From positions 520,936 through 584,935 of the forward strand of contig NZ_JBFMKQ010000004.1 in assembly GCF_040786285.1 (NCBI RefSeq): a stretch of DNA of 64,000 nucleotides, written 5' to 3'. Made by a program: the position numbers and the translations under genes. The notes beneath the pieces are model-generated. The model searched no databases and was not told the origin of the DNA. It was given only the letters and a program-made list of their open reading frames with translations. This DNA comes from Aquimarina sp040786285. GTDB lineage: Bacteria; Bacteroidota; Bacteroidia; Flavobacteriales; Flavobacteriaceae. This document shows positions 9,657 through 17,909 of this stretch, piece by piece (positions within the stretch are counted from its first letter, which is position 1; each line of letters opens with the position of its first letter).

Positions 9657-10709
9657 ATGTCGAAAAAGAAGCCGACCTATCCAATAAATGATCAACTCGA
9701 TGCATACTTAAAAGAATGTAATCGGAAAATTAAAATCCCTGTGTTTTATGATGATTTGCTTAGGTTTTCGGGATCGATAGTGGTATATGATAGTAATGAT
9801 GAAGATACACTATGGGTGCGAGTATACTACGAAGAACATGAAAGACCTGAGATAGAATCTAGTCTCAAAAAAGTGTATACTATTTTGCATTCTGATGGAA
9901 ATGAAGATGCTATAGAGTTTTTAAATATTGATGCCATTGACTATTGCACCTTTGGTAATTCTAAACCCTTTAGAATAAAAGTTAGGAATATTTTAAATGA
10001 CAATTACACCTACATTTATGTTAAGAAAGCCGATGCTTCGCGTATTTATGGTTTAGAATTAGAACATATGTTCTCTCCAAATCGAATTAACTTTTTAGTG
10101 TACAAAAATACATTGATAGAAGAGCATATTGCAGGAATACCAGGAGATGTATTTATTAAAGATTTTTTACCGGATCTAAGTGATCAGGCAAAATCTCAAA
10201 TAGCTAAAGAATTTGTAAAATTTAATGAACGTTGTCAAATGCGCCTGTTGGGTGATATGAGGTCTTATAATTATGTGATTATTCCTATACATGATTTTGA
10301 TCATGTAGAATATAAGATTAGGGCCATTGATTTTGATCAACAATGCTTTGAAGGAAAGTTAAAAGTCTATCAACCTCAATTTTTTAAAGAAAATTTTACG
10401 ATGGTTGATGTTGTAATGAATAAGCTACAGCCTAGTTCTATCGAACAATATAAAAAAGAAGAACGTTCTGTTTTGGCTAAACGTATCTTAACATCAAGAT
10501 CACGTTATGAAAATTTGGTTGAATGCATGTGTGCAGATCATATTTCTACCGAAGAGAATTTAAAAGAACTACGAGAGCATTTGTATAATTTTACACTGGA
10601 TCTAAAGTTTCGTCGAAGTCAATCTATGGGAGAGGTTTTAAAAACGGCAATGGATTTTGTGAGGCGTAATTATGAAAATGTAAATATGAAGAATTTGTTG
10701 GATAAATAA
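9657..10709 (+). CDS. Conserved hypothetical protein with a protein-kinase-like catalytic motif
   Basis: I do not recognise this family. From ATG 9657, chosen for the AG-rich GGAAGAAAAG just upstream (ATG 9642 is an alternative), it is 350 residues with no signal peptide or membrane segment. Residues 117-229 resemble the core of kinase-fold phosphotransferases: YIYVKK (possible ATP-binding lysine 123 or 124), GLELEH (possible helix-C glutamate), a hinge-like stretch LIEEHIAGIPG at 153-163, then LLGDMRSYN with D200 and N205 spaced as in HGDxxxxN, and AIDFDQ with D225 as the metal-binding aspartate. The usual histidine before GD is replaced. Residues 1-100 and 240-350 match nothing I know. The kinase assignment is inference. 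Confidence 0.8.
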   Translation: MSKKKPTYPINDQLDAYLKECNRKIKIPVFYDDLLRFSGSIVVYDSNDEDTLWVRVYYEEHERPEIESSLKKVYTILHSDGNEDAIEFLNIDAIDYCTFGNSKPFRIKVRNILNDNYTYIYVKKADASRIYGLELEHMFSPNRINFLVYKNTLIEEHIAGIPGDVFIKDFLPDLSDQAKSQIAKEFVKFNERCQMRLLGDMRSYNYVIIPIHDFDHVEYKIRAIDFDQQCFEGKLKVYQPQFFKENFTMVDVVMNKLQPSSIEQYKKEERSVLAKRILTSRSRYENLVECMCADHISTEENLKELREHLYNFTLDLKFRRSQSMGEVLKTAMDFVRRNYENVNMKNLLDK

Positions 10710-10764
10710 TCATATACGAATTTGTAACAAAAACTACTTCTTGATATTTGAGTTAAAAAAGATG

Positions 10765-11538
10765 CTACAAAATACCGATGCCAAGTAGAATAGAAAATAC
10801 GATTAATAAGATACCAACAATAATCTGGATCGTATTTATAGTAATTTTCTTTAAAAACTTATTTCCAAAATAGGCCCCAATAAAAGCCATCAAAGTGGCA
10901 GTAGTGAGCATAGTGTAATTTAAATCATTGCGTAGTTGCCAGAGATCTTTAGCATATATAGTAATTCTTGAAATATCTATCAAGCAAGCAATAGTTACTC
11001 CTGTGGCAATAAAAGCTTCTTTACTAAGTCTTGCTCGTATTAAAAAAGCGGTTCGTAATGCACCTTGATGGCCGGATAATCCTCCGAAAAAACCACTTAA
11101 TGCCCCACCCAAGGGTAAAAATTTAGTATCAATCTCAAGTCTTTTTAATCTTGGAATAAGATCAAAAAGCGAAAAGAAAATCAATAAAGTAGCGATGCAT
11201 ATTTTTACGACTGTAATCTGATATACGTTGTCTGCAATAGAATAGATGTATAATGGTTTTATATCTGTAAGCGTTCCTAGTAAGTAGGCTCCTAAAAAAG
11301 CAAACAAAATAGCAGGTATGCCAAATCGTAGTACAGTTTTTATATTCGCTTTTTTACCGATCAAAGTTAATTTAAACAGGTTATTAAGCAAATGAACAAT
11401 AGCAGTAAGCGCAATAGCAATATCAATAGGGAAAAATAATGCAAATACCGGCATAAGTAAAGTGCCTAATCCAAAACCAGAAAAAAATGTTAATCCCGAT
11501 CCTAATAAGGCGATAATACCAACCAGAATATAATCCAC
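10765..11538 (-). CDS. TauE/SafE family sulfite/sulfonate exporter-like permease
   Basis: A 257-residue membrane protein with seven or eight hydrophobic segments and the two short repeats of the TauE/SafE family, including GFGLGTLLMP near residue 22 and GGLSGHQGALRTAFLIRA near 155. Family members are thought to move small organic or sulfur-containing anions across the inner membrane. Its real cargo is unknown. The start is GTG at 11536-11538. It follows the nucleoid-associated protein gene by 6 bases, so they probably share a transcript, although no functional link is apparent. Confidence 0.9.
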   Translation of the reverse strand: MDYILVGIIALLGSGLTFFSGFGLGTLLMPVFALFFPIDIAIALTAIVHLLNNLFKLTLIGKKANIKTVLRFGIPAILFAFLGAYLLGTLTDIKPLYIYSIADNVYQITVVKICIATLLIFFSLFDLIPRLKRLEIDTKFLPLGGALSGFFGGLSGHQGALRTAFLIRARLSKEAFIATGVTIACLIDISRITIYAKDLWQLRNDLNYTMLTTATLMAFIGAYFGNKFLKKITINTIQIIVGILLIVFSILLGIGIL

Positions 11539-11544
11539 TATATA

Positions 11545-12603
11545 TTAAGTTTTTTGTTCCTTGTTAAAGTACACAAGGTAGTAATACATTTGTTTTTCTT
11601 CATCCCAGCCTTTTTCGACAAATTTTTCTGCAGACTCTGGGTTTATGAAATCCATTTTGATCTGAACGTTAGTATCCAGGTTGATTACGTTTTTCATTTT
11701 TTTACGAGCAGCAGTAACCGCGTTATTGGCAATAGGGAAGTTGGTAAGATCCTCAATCTGATATTTAGGTGCTTTTTCTACTTTATAATGTTTAAACTCG
11801 GGTATTAAATCTGGATTGTCGATTACATCATTTAAAAAAGCGGTTTCTTCAAACTCATCATTTTTTGCAAAGTGATTTACCGCACGGTTCATAAACATCA
11901 CTTCTTCTTTTTTATCTTCTGCTGGTAACACTACATCTTTTGCAAAATCCTGGCAGAATTTCATATACTTTTTAGTGTAAAAGTTTTCATCTGCAAAAGC
12001 TTCAACGCCAAGGAAATTTTCTAACCAATATTTGGTATCATATCGATTAGAATCAACAGAAAGAACTTTATACCCTTCCTCTTTTTTGTGATTAAAAACG
12101 AGACATCCTTTATCTAGCTTGTTAAGGTTAACGCCTTGCTGAATTAGTAATTCGATATCAGACTCTTTTTCTTCAAACTGAAGAAAATCATGCTTCAATT
12201 CGGATTTAAAAATCCCAATGGCAGCAACTTTTTCATTATCAATAGTTACATTGTCTAGATACGTGACGTATACTTCTCCGCTTTTAATATGTGGATGATT
12301 AGATTGCTCATAAAGTAATGATGCAATTCGCTTTGATTTTTCATGAACCGAAGATGGATTCTCAAAAATTTCGGTTACAATCTTATATAATGGATTAAAT
12401 TCTATATCTACTTCATTCGCAAATTGAAAATAATTTTCTTCTTTCTCTCTAAAAGGTTTAAAGAAATATTCTTTCAGAATAGCAGTAAGTTCATCATTAA
12501 CCTGGTATGGTGATTCTGATAGAAATATACTTTCGCCTTTGTTCTTGTTTCCAACCTTGTGAACAGAAAGCGATTCGATTTGGGTACTATATAGGTTAAT
12601 CAT
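11545..12603 (-). CDS. Nucleoid-associated protein (NdpA/YejK family)
   Basis: A 352-residue cytoplasmic protein with the layout of the 37-kDa nucleoid-associated family: an N-terminal segment with SLSVHKVGNKNKGESIFLS, a central region with YVTYLDNVTIDN, VAAIGIFKSE and a conserved NRYDTKYWLENFL near residue 185. The homologue in E. coli binds the nucleoid, but its function is not well known. The Bacteroidota version is divergent. It starts at ATG and is followed closely by the TauE/SafE gene. Confidence 0.82.
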   Translation of the reverse strand: MINLYSTQIESLSVHKVGNKNKGESIFLSESPYQVNDELTAILKEYFFKPFREKEENYFQFANEVDIEFNPLYKIVTEIFENPSSVHEKSKRIASLLYEQSNHPHIKSGEVYVTYLDNVTIDNEKVAAIGIFKSELKHDFLQFEEKESDIELLIQQGVNLNKLDKGCLVFNHKKEEGYKVLSVDSNRYDTKYWLENFLGVEAFADENFYTKKYMKFCQDFAKDVVLPAEDKKEEVMFMNRAVNHFAKNDEFEETAFLNDVIDNPDLIPEFKHYKVEKAPKYQIEDLTNFPIANNAVTAARKKMKNVINLDTNVQIKMDFINPESAEKFVEKGWDEEKQMYYYLVYFNKEQKT

Positions 12604-12673
12604 AATTCTAAGTTTAAAAGCTACAAAGTAGCAGTGTTACATTGTGTGTTTGTGGTTATTTTATTTTGGGATT

Positions 12674-13189
12674 TTAATTCCAATGCTCATCAAATCCAAG
12701 ATCGTCATATTCATCAAGATCCATAAAACCTTCTTCTTCACCTTCATCAAAATCATTAGTGTCATCAGCCTTAAATTCTTTGTCAGGTGCTTCATCTGGT
12801 AATTGCCCATGAACGAACATTATGTTAGGGTATTCCATACCACTTTCATACTCTGCAATTTCTGCTAATTCAACCAGAAATGTCCACATGCTTAAGAAAT
12901 CATAAATATAAATTAGTCTTGGAGAGGCTTCATGAACGACATCAATAAGAGTGGTTTCATTCATTAATTTAACTGCCTGGCTTCCGTCGCTCATGTCAAA
13001 TAATGAAATTTCTTCGCCTTGATTCCATTCATCATCACTTATATAAAAAGAAGCCATTTCTGTGCCATCAAAACCGAAGGATTGAGTAATCACATTATGA
13101 AATTGCTCTAATGTAGCATCTTGCTCTATTTCAATATCTCTAAATACATCTTCTTCGGTATCTAGTATAATTCTGAAACGGTAAATCAT
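12674..13189 (-). CDS. Plasmid pRiA4b ORF-3-like domain protein
   Basis: A 171-residue acidic protein. Residues 1-120 match the pRiA4b ORF-3 fold (MIYRFRIILDTEEDVFRDIEI, then TLEQFHNVITQSFGFDGTEMASFY and LIYIYDFLSMWTFLVEL). The C-terminal 40 residues are almost all acidic (DEGEEEGFMDLDEYDDLGF), probably a flexible tail. The fold occurs on plasmids, transposons and chromosomes, and its function is unknown. Nothing mobile is visible here, so the name does not imply transfer. It lies 42 bases downstream in transcription order of the heme A synthase gene. Confidence 0.82.
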   Translation of the reverse strand: MIYRFRIILDTEEDVFRDIEIEQDATLEQFHNVITQSFGFDGTEMASFYISDDEWNQGEEISLFDMSDGSQAVKLMNETTLIDVVHEASPRLIYIYDFLSMWTFLVELAEIAEYESGMEYPNIMFVHGQLPDEAPDKEFKADDTNDFDEGEEEGFMDLDEYDDLGFDEHWN

Positions 13190-13231
13190 TCTTAACTATT
13201 TTGGAAATGCAAAGATACTATAAATGCATTG

Positions 13232-14248
13232 TTATTTACTAAAACGATGTAATGAAAAAGTCATTGCACCAAGTAAGAAAAAAGCAGTAATTTGATGTAA
13301 TATACCAAGTACTATGGGAACTCTATAAATTAGGGTAAAAACGCCAAGAAAAAACTGAAGACCAACTATAATTAATAATATGTGTAACGATTTTGTTTGT
13401 AGATCACTTTTCTCGATGCGCTTACCTCGATACCATATCAATAGTATGAGCGCAACAACTATATAGGCCAGGTAACGATGTATAAACTGAACACCGCTTT
13501 TTCCTTCTACAAAATTCATTATCACCGGAGACTGTTCTATATAAACAGATTCGTGAATTAGCGCTCCGTCATTCATGAGTGGCCAATGATTATGTAATAA
13601 GCCAGCATCAAGACCTGCAACAAAAGCTCCATAAATAATCTGAATGAGGAGAATTACTAACCCCCATCGAACTAGATTTCTAAACTTTATATCAATTACT
13701 TTTTTAGTTGGATATATGAGATCTAATGCTACCCAAAATGTATAGGCAAAGGTGATAAATGCGGCGGTTAAGTGCATTGCAAGTCTATAATGACTTACAT
13801 CGGGTCTGTCAATCAACCCGCTTTTAACCATAAACCACCCAAGAAACCCCTGAAATCCCCCTAATAACATTAATATGATGGATTTTCTTATGGTAGGCTT
13901 AGTAAGTTGTTTTCGTATTAGGAAATATAAAAATGGGATTATAAATACTACACCTATAAACCTGCCTATAACGCGATGTAGCCATTCCCAAAAGTAAATG
14001 TCTTTAAAATCCTCTAGAGTAAATTGATTATTTATCTTTTGATATTCTGGATATTGTTTATATAGCTCAAATGCATCATTCCATTCTGTTTCATTCATAG
14101 GAGGAATAGTGCCCGAAATTAATTTGTAATTAGAAATAGATAGACCAGAATGTGTAAGTCTGGTAATGCCACCTATTACCACCATAATAAAAATTAATAA
14201 ACACCCTGTGAGTAGCCAGTATATTACTTTTTTATTGTCTTTTTTCAT
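13232..14248 (-). CDS. ctaA: Heme A synthase (COX15/CtaA family)
   Basis: A 338-residue inner-membrane protein with eight predicted membrane segments. It shows the COX15/CtaA pattern: VVIGGITRLTHSGLS near residue 25, FKDIYFWEWLHRVIGRFIG near 85 with a heme-ligand histidine, GLIDRPDVSHYRLAMHL near 147, GLDAGLLHNHWPLMNDG near 213, and FIHRYLAYI near 255. It oxidises heme O to heme A for aa3-type cytochrome oxidases. The length fits the longer COX15-like class. It stands alone; the REP-like pair and 7-bp repeat array lie directly upstream of its start. Confidence 0.93.
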   Translation of the reverse strand: MKKDNKKVIYWLLTGCLLIFIMVVIGGITRLTHSGLSISNYKLISGTIPPMNETEWNDAFELYKQYPEYQKINNQFTLEDFKDIYFWEWLHRVIGRFIGVVFIIPFLYFLIRKQLTKPTIRKSIILMLLGGFQGFLGWFMVKSGLIDRPDVSHYRLAMHLTAAFITFAYTFWVALDLIYPTKKVIDIKFRNLVRWGLVILLIQIIYGAFVAGLDAGLLHNHWPLMNDGALIHESVYIEQSPVIMNFVEGKSGVQFIHRYLAYIVVALILLIWYRGKRIEKSDLQTKSLHILLIIVGLQFFLGVFTLIYRVPIVLGILHQITAFFLLGAMTFSLHRFSK

Positions 14249-14265
14249 AAATTAATTTCATTAAC

Positions 14266-14339
14266 GTCATTTCCATGAAAACGGAAATCTTTTTATGCTT
14301 CCCTCTATGTTTTTGGATTCCAGCCTACGCTGGAATGAC
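14266..14339. repeat. Inverted pair of REP-like extragenic palindromes
   Basis: The right element (14315-14339) has a perfect 8-bp stem, ATTCCAGC (317-324) with GCTGGAAT (329-336), flanked by GG and GAC. The left element (14266-14289) reads GTCATTTCC...GGAAATC, a degenerate inverted copy of the same sequence with a 6-bp stem. The GTCATTCC...GGAATCC pattern is a widespread bacterial extragenic repeat, and paired opposite copies form BIME-like units. It sits 17 bases upstream of the heme A synthase start. Confidence 0.7.
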
Positions 14340-14357
14340 AAAAAAAAGTTATTTTCA

Positions 14358-14476
14358 CCATCAACCATCAACCATCAACCATCAACCATCAACCATCAAC
14401 CATCAACCATCAACCATCAACCATCAACCATCAACCATCAACCATCAACCATCAACCATCAACCATCAACCATCAA
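14358..14476. repeat. Heptanucleotide tandem array, 17 perfect copies of CCATCAA
   Basis: The array is 119 bases, exactly 17 uninterrupted copies of CCATCAA on the plus strand (TTGATGG on the minus strand). Its last 11 bases overlap the 3' end of the CCA-adding enzyme gene and supply that gene's stop codon. Because the unit is 7 bp, a gain or loss of copies would not change the encoded protein ahead of the stop. No spacers are present, so it is not a CRISPR array. Confidence 0.98.
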
Positions 14477-15893
14477 CCCTCAGCCCTAACTCTTTTCCTT
14501 TACGAAGCATAAATTGATAAGCCTTATCATGCTCATTAGGGATTTCTCCTTCAAGAATTGCTTCTTTTATTGCTTCTTTTATAATTCCTATCTCCCGGGA
14601 AGGTTTTATATTAAAGGTTTCCATGATCTCTTCTCCGGTAACTGGTGGTTGAAAATTTCGGATATGATCACGTTCTTCAACTTCTACCATTTTTTGTCTT
14701 ACAATCTTAAAATTGTTGTGGTATTTCTTGAATTTTTTAGGGTTTTTAGTGGTAATGTCTGCTTCACATAGAGTCATTAATTCCTCTATGAAATCACCTG
14801 CGTCAAATACTAATCTTCTTACTGCAGAATCAGTAACATCTGAAGCAATTACAATGGGGCGCGAACTCATTAATACCATTTTCTGAACAAATTTCATCTT
14901 TTCATTCAGCGGCATTTTTAATCGCTTAAAGAGTTTAAATACCATTTTTGAACCTACAAATTCATGTCCATGAAATGTCCAACCTACTTTTTTACTAAAT
15001 TTTTTGGTTGGAGCTTTACCGATATCATGTAATAATGCAGCCCATCGTAACCATAAATCATCAGTATTTTCTGAAATATTATCAACTACTTCGAGTGTAT
15101 GATAAAAGTTGTCTTTGTGGCGCTGCCCTTCAATTTCATCAATACCTTTCAAGGCAATTAATTCTGGAAGAATATATGCCAAAAGCCCAGTTTTTTCAAG
15201 TAATTTAAATCCAATAGATGGTTGTTCGCTTAGCATGATTTTATGCAACTCATCTACTATTCTTTCTTTGGTAATAATCTTTATTCGATCTTTATTTTTG
15301 GTGATAGCCTTTAGGGATTTCTCTTCAATTTTAAATCCTAACTGCGTTGCAAATCGAATTGCTCTCATCATTCGCAACGGGTCATCAGAATAGGTGATGT
15401 CTGGATCTAGAGGGGTGCGAATTATCTTTGATTTTAAATCATCTAGCCCGTTAAAGGGATCTAATAAATCTCCGAAATTTTCTGATGCTAAGTTTAGTGC
15501 AAATGCATTTATAGTAAAATCCCTCCGGTTTTGATCATCTTGTAAGCTTCCGTTTTCTACTATGGGATTACGACTATCATCAGAATAGGATTCTTTACGG
15601 GCTCCTACAAATTCTACTTCAATGTCATCGGTTTTGAGCATTGCAGTACCGTATGTTTTAAAAACCTGTACTTTTGGCTTATCTGGTAAAAGATTTGAGA
15701 CTTCTTTGGCCAGTTGTATTCCGCTCCCAATAGCAACAATGTCGATATCTTTTGCGGTTCCTCTTTGTAATATGTGATCCCTTACAAATCCTCCAATCAC
15801 ATAACTATCTAATTGAAGAGTTACTGCTGCTTTGGCAATAGTATTAAAAATTGGGTGTTGTAAGGCTTCTTTGTAATTTTTAGCTTCCGACAT
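14466..15893 (-). CDS. cca: CCA tRNA nucleotidyltransferase with HD domain
   Basis: A 475-residue class II nucleotidyltransferase. The head domain has GGFVRDHIL near residue 35, the catalytic DID in AKDIDIVAIG near 50, and RRDFTINAFAL near 123. The neck has DPLRMMRAIRFATQLGF near 165. An HD phosphohydrolase domain follows with LLHDIGKAPT near 290. It adds or repairs the CCA end of tRNAs; an alternative is a poly(A) polymerase-type relative, but Bacteroidota enzymes of this length are annotated as CCA-adding. The last three or four codons and the stop lie within the heptamer repeat array. Confidence 0.9.
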   Translation of the reverse strand: MSEAKNYKEALQHPIFNTIAKAAVTLQLDSYVIGGFVRDHILQRGTAKDIDIVAIGSGIQLAKEVSNLLPDKPKVQVFKTYGTAMLKTDDIEVEFVGARKESYSDDSRNPIVENGSLQDDQNRRDFTINAFALNLASENFGDLLDPFNGLDDLKSKIIRTPLDPDITYSDDPLRMMRAIRFATQLGFKIEEKSLKAITKNKDRIKIITKERIVDELHKIMLSEQPSIGFKLLEKTGLLAYILPELIALKGIDEIEGQRHKDNFYHTLEVVDNISENTDDLWLRWAALLHDIGKAPTKKFSKKVGWTFHGHEFVGSKMVFKLFKRLKMPLNEKMKFVQKMVLMSSRPIVIASDVTDSAVRRLVFDAGDFIEELMTLCEADITTKNPKKFKKYHNNFKIVRQKMVEVEERDHIRNFQPPVTGEEIMETFNIKPSREIGIIKEAIKEAILEGEIPNEHDKAYQFMLRKGKELGLRVDG

Positions 15894-15901
15894 GAATCAA
15901 T

Positions 15902-16471
15902 TTACTTCCGTATAATTTTTACAGTGCTATCACCTCCGATCTTAATAATCGAAGAAGGTTTTGCACCTTTATTTTGCAGTGGCAAATTTACAACATAGTC
16001 TACGCCTTCCAAAATAGTGTTAGATATTTCTTCAAAATTTTTAGGAGATGGTTTACCACTAATGTTTGCAGAAGTAGATATAATGGGTCTTTTAAATTTT
16101 CGTATTAATTTTCCGCAAAAAGGATCTCTTACTACACGAATCCCTAATGTATTATCTTCTGCAATAATATTTTCTGCAACTCGTAGTGGTCTATCATAGA
16201 TTATGGTAGTCGCTTTTGTTGCATATTTAAGTATGTCGTAGGCAACTTCTGGTATTTCTTCTACGTATTGCTGCAGCATTTTAAAATCACTTACCAGACA
16301 GATCATAGTTTTACTCTCTGCTCGTTGCTTAAGTTTATATACCTTCTCTATAGCTCCTGGGTTTGTAGCATCACAACCTATACCCCACACTGTATCTGTA
16401 GGATAGAGAATAAGTCCACCTCTTTTAAGTACAGTGATTACTTTTTCTATTTCTTCTCTGTGATCAGTCAT
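15902..16471 (-). CDS. L-threonylcarbamoyladenylate synthase (Sua5/YciO/YrdC family)
   Basis: A 189-residue enzyme from the ATG at 16469-16471 (MTDHREEIEKVI). An open frame extends 34 codons further upstream, but that sequence is not family-like. The signature GGLILYPTDTVWGIGCDA lies near residue 18, KQRAESKTMICLV near 52, and the nucleotide-binding SANISGKPSP near 142. The enzyme makes threonylcarbamoyl-AMP for the t6A37 modification of ANN-decoding tRNAs. The gene is 8 bases upstream of the CCA enzyme gene, a sensible pairing in tRNA maturation. Confidence 0.93.
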   Translation of the reverse strand: MTDHREEIEKVITVLKRGGLILYPTDTVWGIGCDATNPGAIEKVYKLKQRAESKTMICLVSDFKMLQQYVEEIPEVAYDILKYATKATTIIYDRPLRVAENIIAEDNTLGIRVVRDPFCGKLIRKFKRPIISTSANISGKPSPKNFEEISNTILEGVDYVVNLPLQNKGAKPSSIIKIGGDSTVKIIRK

Positions 16472-16657
16472 TAGATTATTTTTTGCAAGTGTCAAAAATA
16501 CAAAAGAACATGAAGCTTTCATCTTTATAATGGTAAAAGAATGTATTCTAATTTGGGTTATGAATTTTATCACATGTTTTAGACCAATAAAAGTGTGTAA
16601 GGTTCATTTGTTTTATAATACTTAGTATGAGTTTTTATTGCCATGAATTCCCTGAAA

Positions 16658-16688
16658 ACCAACTGTGTTTTCACTGAAAACCAACTTA
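16658..16688. promoter_or_regulatory. LytTR-type direct-repeat operator
   Basis: Two copies of CTGAAAACCAACT lie at 16652-16664 and 16674-16686, 22 bp apart. On the minus strand the cores read ACAGTTGGT and TAAGTTGGT, both fitting the published LytTR consensus [TA][AC][CA]GTTN[AG][TG], with the usual 13-bp spacer. They end 7 bases before the -33 box of the lipoprotein promoter, where an activator would bind. No LytTR regulator is in the window. Confidence 0.6.
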
Positions 16689-16694
16689 AGCTAC

Positions 16695-16726
16695 TTGATT
16701 TTCGATTGTAGAGTGTACTACATTTG
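16695..16726 (+). promoter_or_regulatory. Bacteroidota promoter of the orphan lipoprotein gene
   Basis: TTG at 16695-16697 and TACATTTG at 16719-16726 are separated by 21 bases and fit TTG-N17-23-TAnnTTTG exactly. The ATG follows 76 bases later, giving a 5' untranslated region of about 70 bases with an A/T-rich end. Confidence 0.68.
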
Positions 16727-16802
16727 CCTCGAACAAAAAACAAAATAAACGGACTTTAACATCGCTTTAAAGTTTTTACTTTTTAATCTTAAACTATTAA
16801 TA

Positions 16803-17762
16803 ATGAAAAAAAATGTTTTTTTACTGCTTATACTTGCAGTAACAATTTCTTGTCAAAAAGACAGTCCAGAATCTTTTACTGAAGCTACTGATCAAGAATC
16901 TAATGTTGAGTTTAGTCCGGAATTAAAATCAGGTAGATTTTCTTTTAAAAACTGGGAAGAATTTAATGGCTTTTATATGAGTCTCGTTAATTTAGACTCA
17001 GATGAGTTGGAAGCAAAATCTTTTTACACTACCGAGAAGGATGATATGGAAATTTTACCGGCAATTCAAGGAATTTTAAATGAAAATAATGAGTTTGAAG
17101 TTGCTGATCAAATTATCTGGTTTAACGAAGGGAATTTTTATGAATTGGATAGTGAAGTTAATGGTATAACTCAAAAAACTTCTCCAAAAGATCTTAAAGA
17201 AATTGGTTCTGTATCTTATACGCTTGTAAATAATGGAGAAACGAGTAATGATGAAACAGAAATAGGTCTGGCAAAAACAGTTCCTGTTGCAAATCAACAT
17301 CAATTTTGGAAACAAAAATATATTGAAAAGTGTGGTAGTGGTAAAACTCAAGGGAGGTCACCTAGAAAATTTAAATATGTGCATGAGGTTTTCGCACAAT
17401 ATTTATCCTTAGGTTATATTAGACAATATTCATTGCATCTACGTGTAAAATTAGAGTATAATTATAGACGTAATCGTTGGAGATTATCAGGAGAGAGAAG
17501 AGAAATTAATATTAATATTACAAATAATTCCTTTTTAAGAAATCAGTTCGGACAGGTTAGTAGTTCTTATCCAAGTGATATACAACGTTCTATTGTGTTT
17601 TCTAGTGGTTGTTCTTCTCATGTAAATAGATTTCTGAATTCTGTTGAGGCTCCGGGACTTATACCTAATGCGTATTGGGATGTTAATGTAAGTGGAAGAA
17701 TAGTAGAAAAAATGTTAGGTGATGATGAAAGAAATCGCTGGACAGATCGAATCTCGTGGTAG
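16803..17762 (+). CDS. Hypothetical lipoprotein
   Basis: A 319-residue protein with a lipoprotein signal, MKKNVFLLLILAVTISCQK, where C17 is the lipidated cysteine; the QKD that follows is compatible with outer-membrane sorting in Bacteroidota. The region FSFKNWEEFNGFYMSLVNLDSDE near residue 50 and ILNENNEFEVADQIIWFNEGNFYEL near 105 resembles the N-terminal half of many secreted Bacteroidota proteins of unknown function. The C-terminal half is arginine-rich and has cysteines at KCGSG and SSGCSS that could form a disulfide. I cannot assign a function. It is monocistronic, with its own promoter, an operator-like direct repeat and a terminator hairpin. Confidence 0.85.
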   Translation: MKKNVFLLLILAVTISCQKDSPESFTEATDQESNVEFSPELKSGRFSFKNWEEFNGFYMSLVNLDSDELEAKSFYTTEKDDMEILPAIQGILNENNEFEVADQIIWFNEGNFYELDSEVNGITQKTSPKDLKEIGSVSYTLVNNGETSNDETEIGLAKTVPVANQHQFWKQKYIEKCGSGKTQGRSPRKFKYVHEVFAQYLSLGYIRQYSLHLRVKLEYNYRRNRWRLSGERREININITNNSFLRNQFGQVSSSYPSDIQRSIVFSSGCSSHVNRFLNSVEAPGLIPNAYWDVNVSGRIVEKMLGDDERNRWTDRISW

Positions 17763-17820
17763 ATTTCATCGAGTATGAAATCAACCATTGATTACACTCA
17801 AAAATAGGCTAATTATTTTT

Positions 17821-17856
17821 TAAAGCGGAATTTCTTGTATTCGATTTTCCGCTTTA
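17821..17856. terminator. Terminator hairpin between convergent genes
   Basis: TAAAGCGGAA (17821-17830) pairs perfectly with TTCCGCTTTA (17847-17856), with a 16-base loop and A/T-rich flanks. It sits between the lipoprotein gene (plus) and the GT4 gene (minus) and may serve both. Confidence 0.65.
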
Positions 17857-17909
17857 AATTTAATATGAATTCTTATCAATATAGCTTTTCTCTGTTTCTT
17901 AATTAGCTA

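Noticed and set aside
12674..13189. pRiA4b ORF-3-like protein as a sign of a mobile element
   Set aside because: There is no transposase, integrase or att-like repeat nearby, and its base composition is like its neighbours'.
14358..14476. Possible CRISPR array
   Set aside because: The copies are adjacent 7-bp units with no spacers, and no cas genes are present.
14275..14517. Short ORFs encoding HQPSTIN-type repeats
   Set aside because: They are translations of the 7-bp repeat array and the REP-like region. The DNA periodicity of 7 explains the seven-residue protein repeat, and no signal or family supports a gene.
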